Assembly: GCA_021843755.1 (NCBI GenBank)
Contig: JAKBWB010000039.1
Span: 124,001 to 188,000 of the forward strand
Length of the DNA: 64,000 nt
From: Pseudomonadota bacterium
Lineage (GTDB): Bacteria; Pseudomonadota; Gammaproteobacteria; Steroidobacterales; Steroidobacteraceae
Reading direction: 5' to 3'
Shown: piece after piece, positions 61,685-64,000 of the stretch
Layout of the letters: every line of letters begins with the position of its first letter
Numbering within the stretch: the stretch's first letter is position 1
The notes under the pieces: model-generated
Told to the model about the DNA's origin: nothing
Databases searched by the model: none
What the model saw: the letters and a program-made list of their open reading frames with translations, nothing else
Program-made: the position numbers and the translations under genes

Positions 61685-64000
61685 TCACTCGAGCTGGTAG
61701 GAGAAGCCGACATTGAGCGTGCGGCCGTACTGCTCCCAGCGGATCACCTGTCGCGGGTCGTTGTTCTGGTATTCCTCCTGCACCTCGTTCCCGAGGTTCC
61801 AACCCGAGGCGATGAGGGTCAGACCCTTGAGCGGCCCCTGGCTGAACGAGTAGCTCACCTGCGCACTGATCCAGTGCTGAGCCCGTTGCATATCCAATAT
61901 GCGGGTCTCGCTGATGCCGTAGATGTTGGCCAGGGCCTTGGTGCGGGAATTGAAATTCACGTCCGCCTCGAAGCCGCGGTACGCGTAGTAGAACGTGTAG
62001 TTCTGCACCCACTTGGCGAGGCCCAGGACCGTCACGGGCTGCGTGTTGCCCGCGTAGTATATCGCGCTCCGGGTCAGGGTGCCGCTGGCCTCCACACCGA
62101 ACCCGTTCAGCCAATGGGTCAGGTCACCCAGCGGCACATCCGTGGCGAGCTGCGCGCCATAGATATGGCCGCTGCCGTCATTCTGCGGGACGGTCAGGGT
62201 GCCATACGCCGTGCCGAGCTGTGACTGCTGCGCGGGCGTGAGATACGAACTGACGAACGGCGTAAAGTTATACAGGGTCGCCGCTGCCGGGTTGATGTAG
62301 TTGCTCAACTGCAGGTAGAAGCCCGACAGCTGCACATAGCCGGAGCCCCCGCTGAGGCACAGCGCGGAATTCTCGGCCCGCTCGCCCGCGGTGCACTTGT
62401 AGCCCCCGCCCGTGAAGTAGTGCGCCAGGCTCACATTGACGTTCGTGGCCATGGTCGGCAACAGCTTCGGATTGCCGCCGCCACCGCTGAAATATGCCTG
62501 ATTCGGGTTGGTGCTGGTCAGGTACGCCGGATTCGTGCCGATCGACAGGCTGGGGGCCATTTGGTCCTCGAACGGCCGGGCCATGGTCCGCGCGACGGCG
62601 AGGCGCGCCTCATAGTTGTGCGGGAACGAGAATACCAGGTTCAGGCTGGGCAGATACCGGGTGAAGCTCGTGCCGCCCACCATGGGAATCAGCGTGACCT
62701 TCGATGCGCCGCCCGCGGTCTCTCCCGGCGCGATGCGCGAGCCCTGCGATGCCTGGGAAGTATGAGCGACCTGCACGCCGAAGTTGCCGCGCAGTCCGAC
62801 GTCGCGGCCCAGAGACGTCTGCAGGTTGAACTGCAGGAAGCCGTAGGTGTCGTCCTCGTGCATCGTCCAGTTCGGCGGTCCCATGGGGCCGGTGTTCGAG
62901 CCCGAGGTCGGGAAGAACAGATCGGCGCCGCTCGCCAGCAGCGCATTCGGGTTATACGTGACTTGAGGTCCGATGCCCATGAAGCCGAGGGCATCCACCG
63001 AACCGGTGCGTGCGCTGGCCGGAATGGGCGCGGTCTCGGTGGGCGTGCACGTGCTGCTGAAGACGTAGCAGCTGCCCGGCAACACCACGTAATCCTGGGC
63101 GATCGTGGCATTCTTGTGGTGATGCATGTAGTCCGCGCCGATCACCATGCTGGAAATCGGTCCGCTCGCGAAATAATGCCGGGCCGAGACCTTGAAGTTG
63201 GCGATGTATTCGTTGTTGTTCAGCTGGTTGAGAAAGCCCTGCTGCACGAGGCCGGCACCCGCGCCCCAGCCCTGCGGATCCGTGAGGACGATCGAGGGGG
63301 ACGCGAAATTATTCGGCGAGGTCAACAGCAGCTGGCCGTCCGCGGCGTAGCTGAAGTTGACCGTGCTGGGCGGAACGGTCGTCTGGTTGGCCGGACCGTC
63401 GTAGCCGAAGCCGGAGTAGCTCTCGAGCTTGCCATAGGTTCGCGCGGCTCTGTTGTAGCTCGCGCTCAGACGGCCGGTCCAGTTATCGGCGAATTTGATC
63501 CGGTTGCCCCAGCGGATGTTGTAGACGTAGTCCTTGTGATGATTGTAGTCGTTGCGGATGACGGGGTAGACGTTGGCATAGCTGCCGCTTTCCACGAACC
63601 CGTTGCTCACCGGCCCCGGCGTCAGCACGGTACCGGAGCCCCAGAACAGCGGGAACTCGATGCCTTTGCGCTGGGTCGTCTTCTGGTAGTCCTCGTACGA
63701 CAAATTGAGCGTCGTGCTGTACACGCTCGATGGCCGGTACTCGAAGGTGGCGAAGTACGACTCGCGCTTTCTGAGGCTGGAGTAGTTGTAGTTCTTCGAG
63801 CCGCCGATCACCAGGTTGCCGGCCGAATCGGTCGGATATCCCCAGGGCGCCTCGCGCAGCCGCTTCGACGGCAGGGCGCTCAGGTCCACCCCCAAGGCGA
63901 CCCCGAATCGCCTGTGGTCGAACTGATTGATGTAGATGCCGTTGACGTCATAGCCCTTGTCGCTGACGCCCGGACCGGGCATCAGATTCCCGGGATCCAC
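61685..64000 (-). CDS. TonB-dependent receptor (Xanthomonas/Caulobacter type), C-terminal part
   Basis: The last 771 residues of an outer-membrane TonB-dependent receptor; the signal, TonB box and most of the plug domain lie beyond the right edge. The visible part is a beta-barrel: alternating aromatic strands (SYFATFEYRPSSVYSTTLNLSYEDY, NFKVSARHYF), many Asn/Gly/Ser-rich outer loops and a C-terminal strand LNVGFSYQLE. The late barrel motif NYEARLAVARTMARPFEDQ is typical of the Xanthomonas-Caulobacter subgroup used for plant and starch glycans, as in MalA of Caulobacter. In this locus it is expected to import maltodextrins. A strong hairpin follows the stop codon. Confidence 0.9.
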   Translation of the reverse strand: MDPGNLMPGPGVSDKGYDVNGIYINQFDHRRFGVALGVDLSALPSKRLREAPWGYPTDSAGNLVIGGSKNYNYSSLRKRESYFATFEYRPSSVYSTTLNLSYEDYQKTTQRKGIEFPLFWGSGTVLTPGPVSNGFVESGSYANVYPVIRNDYNHHKDYVYNIRWGNRIKFADNWTGRLSASYNRAARTYGKLESYSGFGYDGPANQTTVPPSTVNFSYAADGQLLLTSPNNFASPSIVLTDPQGWGAGAGLVQQGFLNQLNNNEYIANFKVSARHYFASGPISSMVIGADYMHHHKNATIAQDYVVLPGSCYVFSSTCTPTETAPIPASARTGSVDALGFMGIGPQVTYNPNALLASGADLFFPTSGSNTGPMGPPNWTMHEDDTYGFLQFNLQTSLGRDVGLRGNFGVQVAHTSQASQGSRIAPGETAGGASKVTLIPMVGGTSFTRYLPSLNLVFSFPHNYEARLAVARTMARPFEDQMAPSLSIGTNPAYLTSTNPNQAYFSGGGGNPKLLPTMATNVNVSLAHYFTGGGYKCTAGERAENSALCLSGGSGYVQLSGFYLQLSNYINPAAATLYNFTPFVSSYLTPAQQSQLGTAYGTLTVPQNDGSGHIYGAQLATDVPLGDLTHWLNGFGVEASGTLTRSAIYYAGNTQPVTVLGLAKWVQNYTFYYAYRGFEADVNFNSRTKALANIYGISETRILDMQRAQHWISAQVSYSFSQGPLKGLTLIASGWNLGNEVQEEYQNNDPRQVIRWEQYGRTLNVGFSYQLE

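Overview
High-GC chromosomal DNA from a proteobacterium, most likely a gammaproteobacterium of the Xanthomonadales/Nevskiales type. The grounds are gene content only: a HutC/HutF-type histidine pathway, UvrD-TrkA-TrkH, a Xanthomonas/Caulobacter-type TonB receptor, and tryptophan-halogenase homologues placed among starch genes. I saw no tRNA, rRNA, CRISPR array or insertion sequence. Nearly all the DNA is coding and many neighbouring genes overlap by 4 nt (ATGA or GTGA).

Layout. 1-5.4 kb (minus): NfeD-type protease (cut by the window edge), GNAT acetyltransferase, YgiQ radical SAM protein, NamZ/DUF1343 homologue, DOMON-like protein. 5.6-11.8 kb (plus): a double-length UvrA with four ABC ATPase cores and a small CxxC protein 14 bp behind it. 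11.9-13.6 kb (minus): a SPOR-type protein whose leader carries a clear class-I cyclic-di-GMP (GEMM-I) riboswitch behind a sigma70-like promoter. 13.7-21.2 kb: a complete histidine-degradation locus, hutIHGU on minus and hutF-hutC on plus, around one HutC-like operator. 21.2-31.6 kb: PA0069-type radical SAM protein, ferredoxin-reductase-like flavoprotein, a PII gene with NtrC- and sigma54-like sites, divergent ilvN and ilvB, glyoxalase I, a thioesterase, a VOC protein with a histone-H1-like tail, a hydrolase-fold protein lacking its catalytic residues, and ilvA. 31.6-36.1 kb (minus): CBS protein, broken SIMPL gene, ABC exporter, secreted TAP-type peptidase. 36.2-38.9 kb (plus): mnmG-pyrF. 38.9-44.8 kb (minus): gloB-uvrD-trkA-trkH.

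44.9-64 kb is a starch/maltodextrin utilisation locus: a TonB-dependent receptor (partial), two flavin-dependent halogenase homologues facing each other tail to tail, a GH31 alpha-glucosidase, three tandem GH13 neopullulanase-type amylases, a six-hairpin glycosidase-like protein and an SLC45-type MFS sugar importer. The likely flow is outer-membrane uptake of maltodextrins, periplasmic or surface cleavage by the lipoprotein and secreted enzymes, then import by the MFS carrier. A LacI-family-type palindrome lies between the divergent GH31 and halogenase genes.

The strongest unexpected items are the c-di-GMP riboswitch ahead of the SPOR gene, the halogenase pair inside a glycan locus, the three amylase paralogues of which two have Gln in place of a near-invariant GH13 histidine, and the four-ATPase UvrA.
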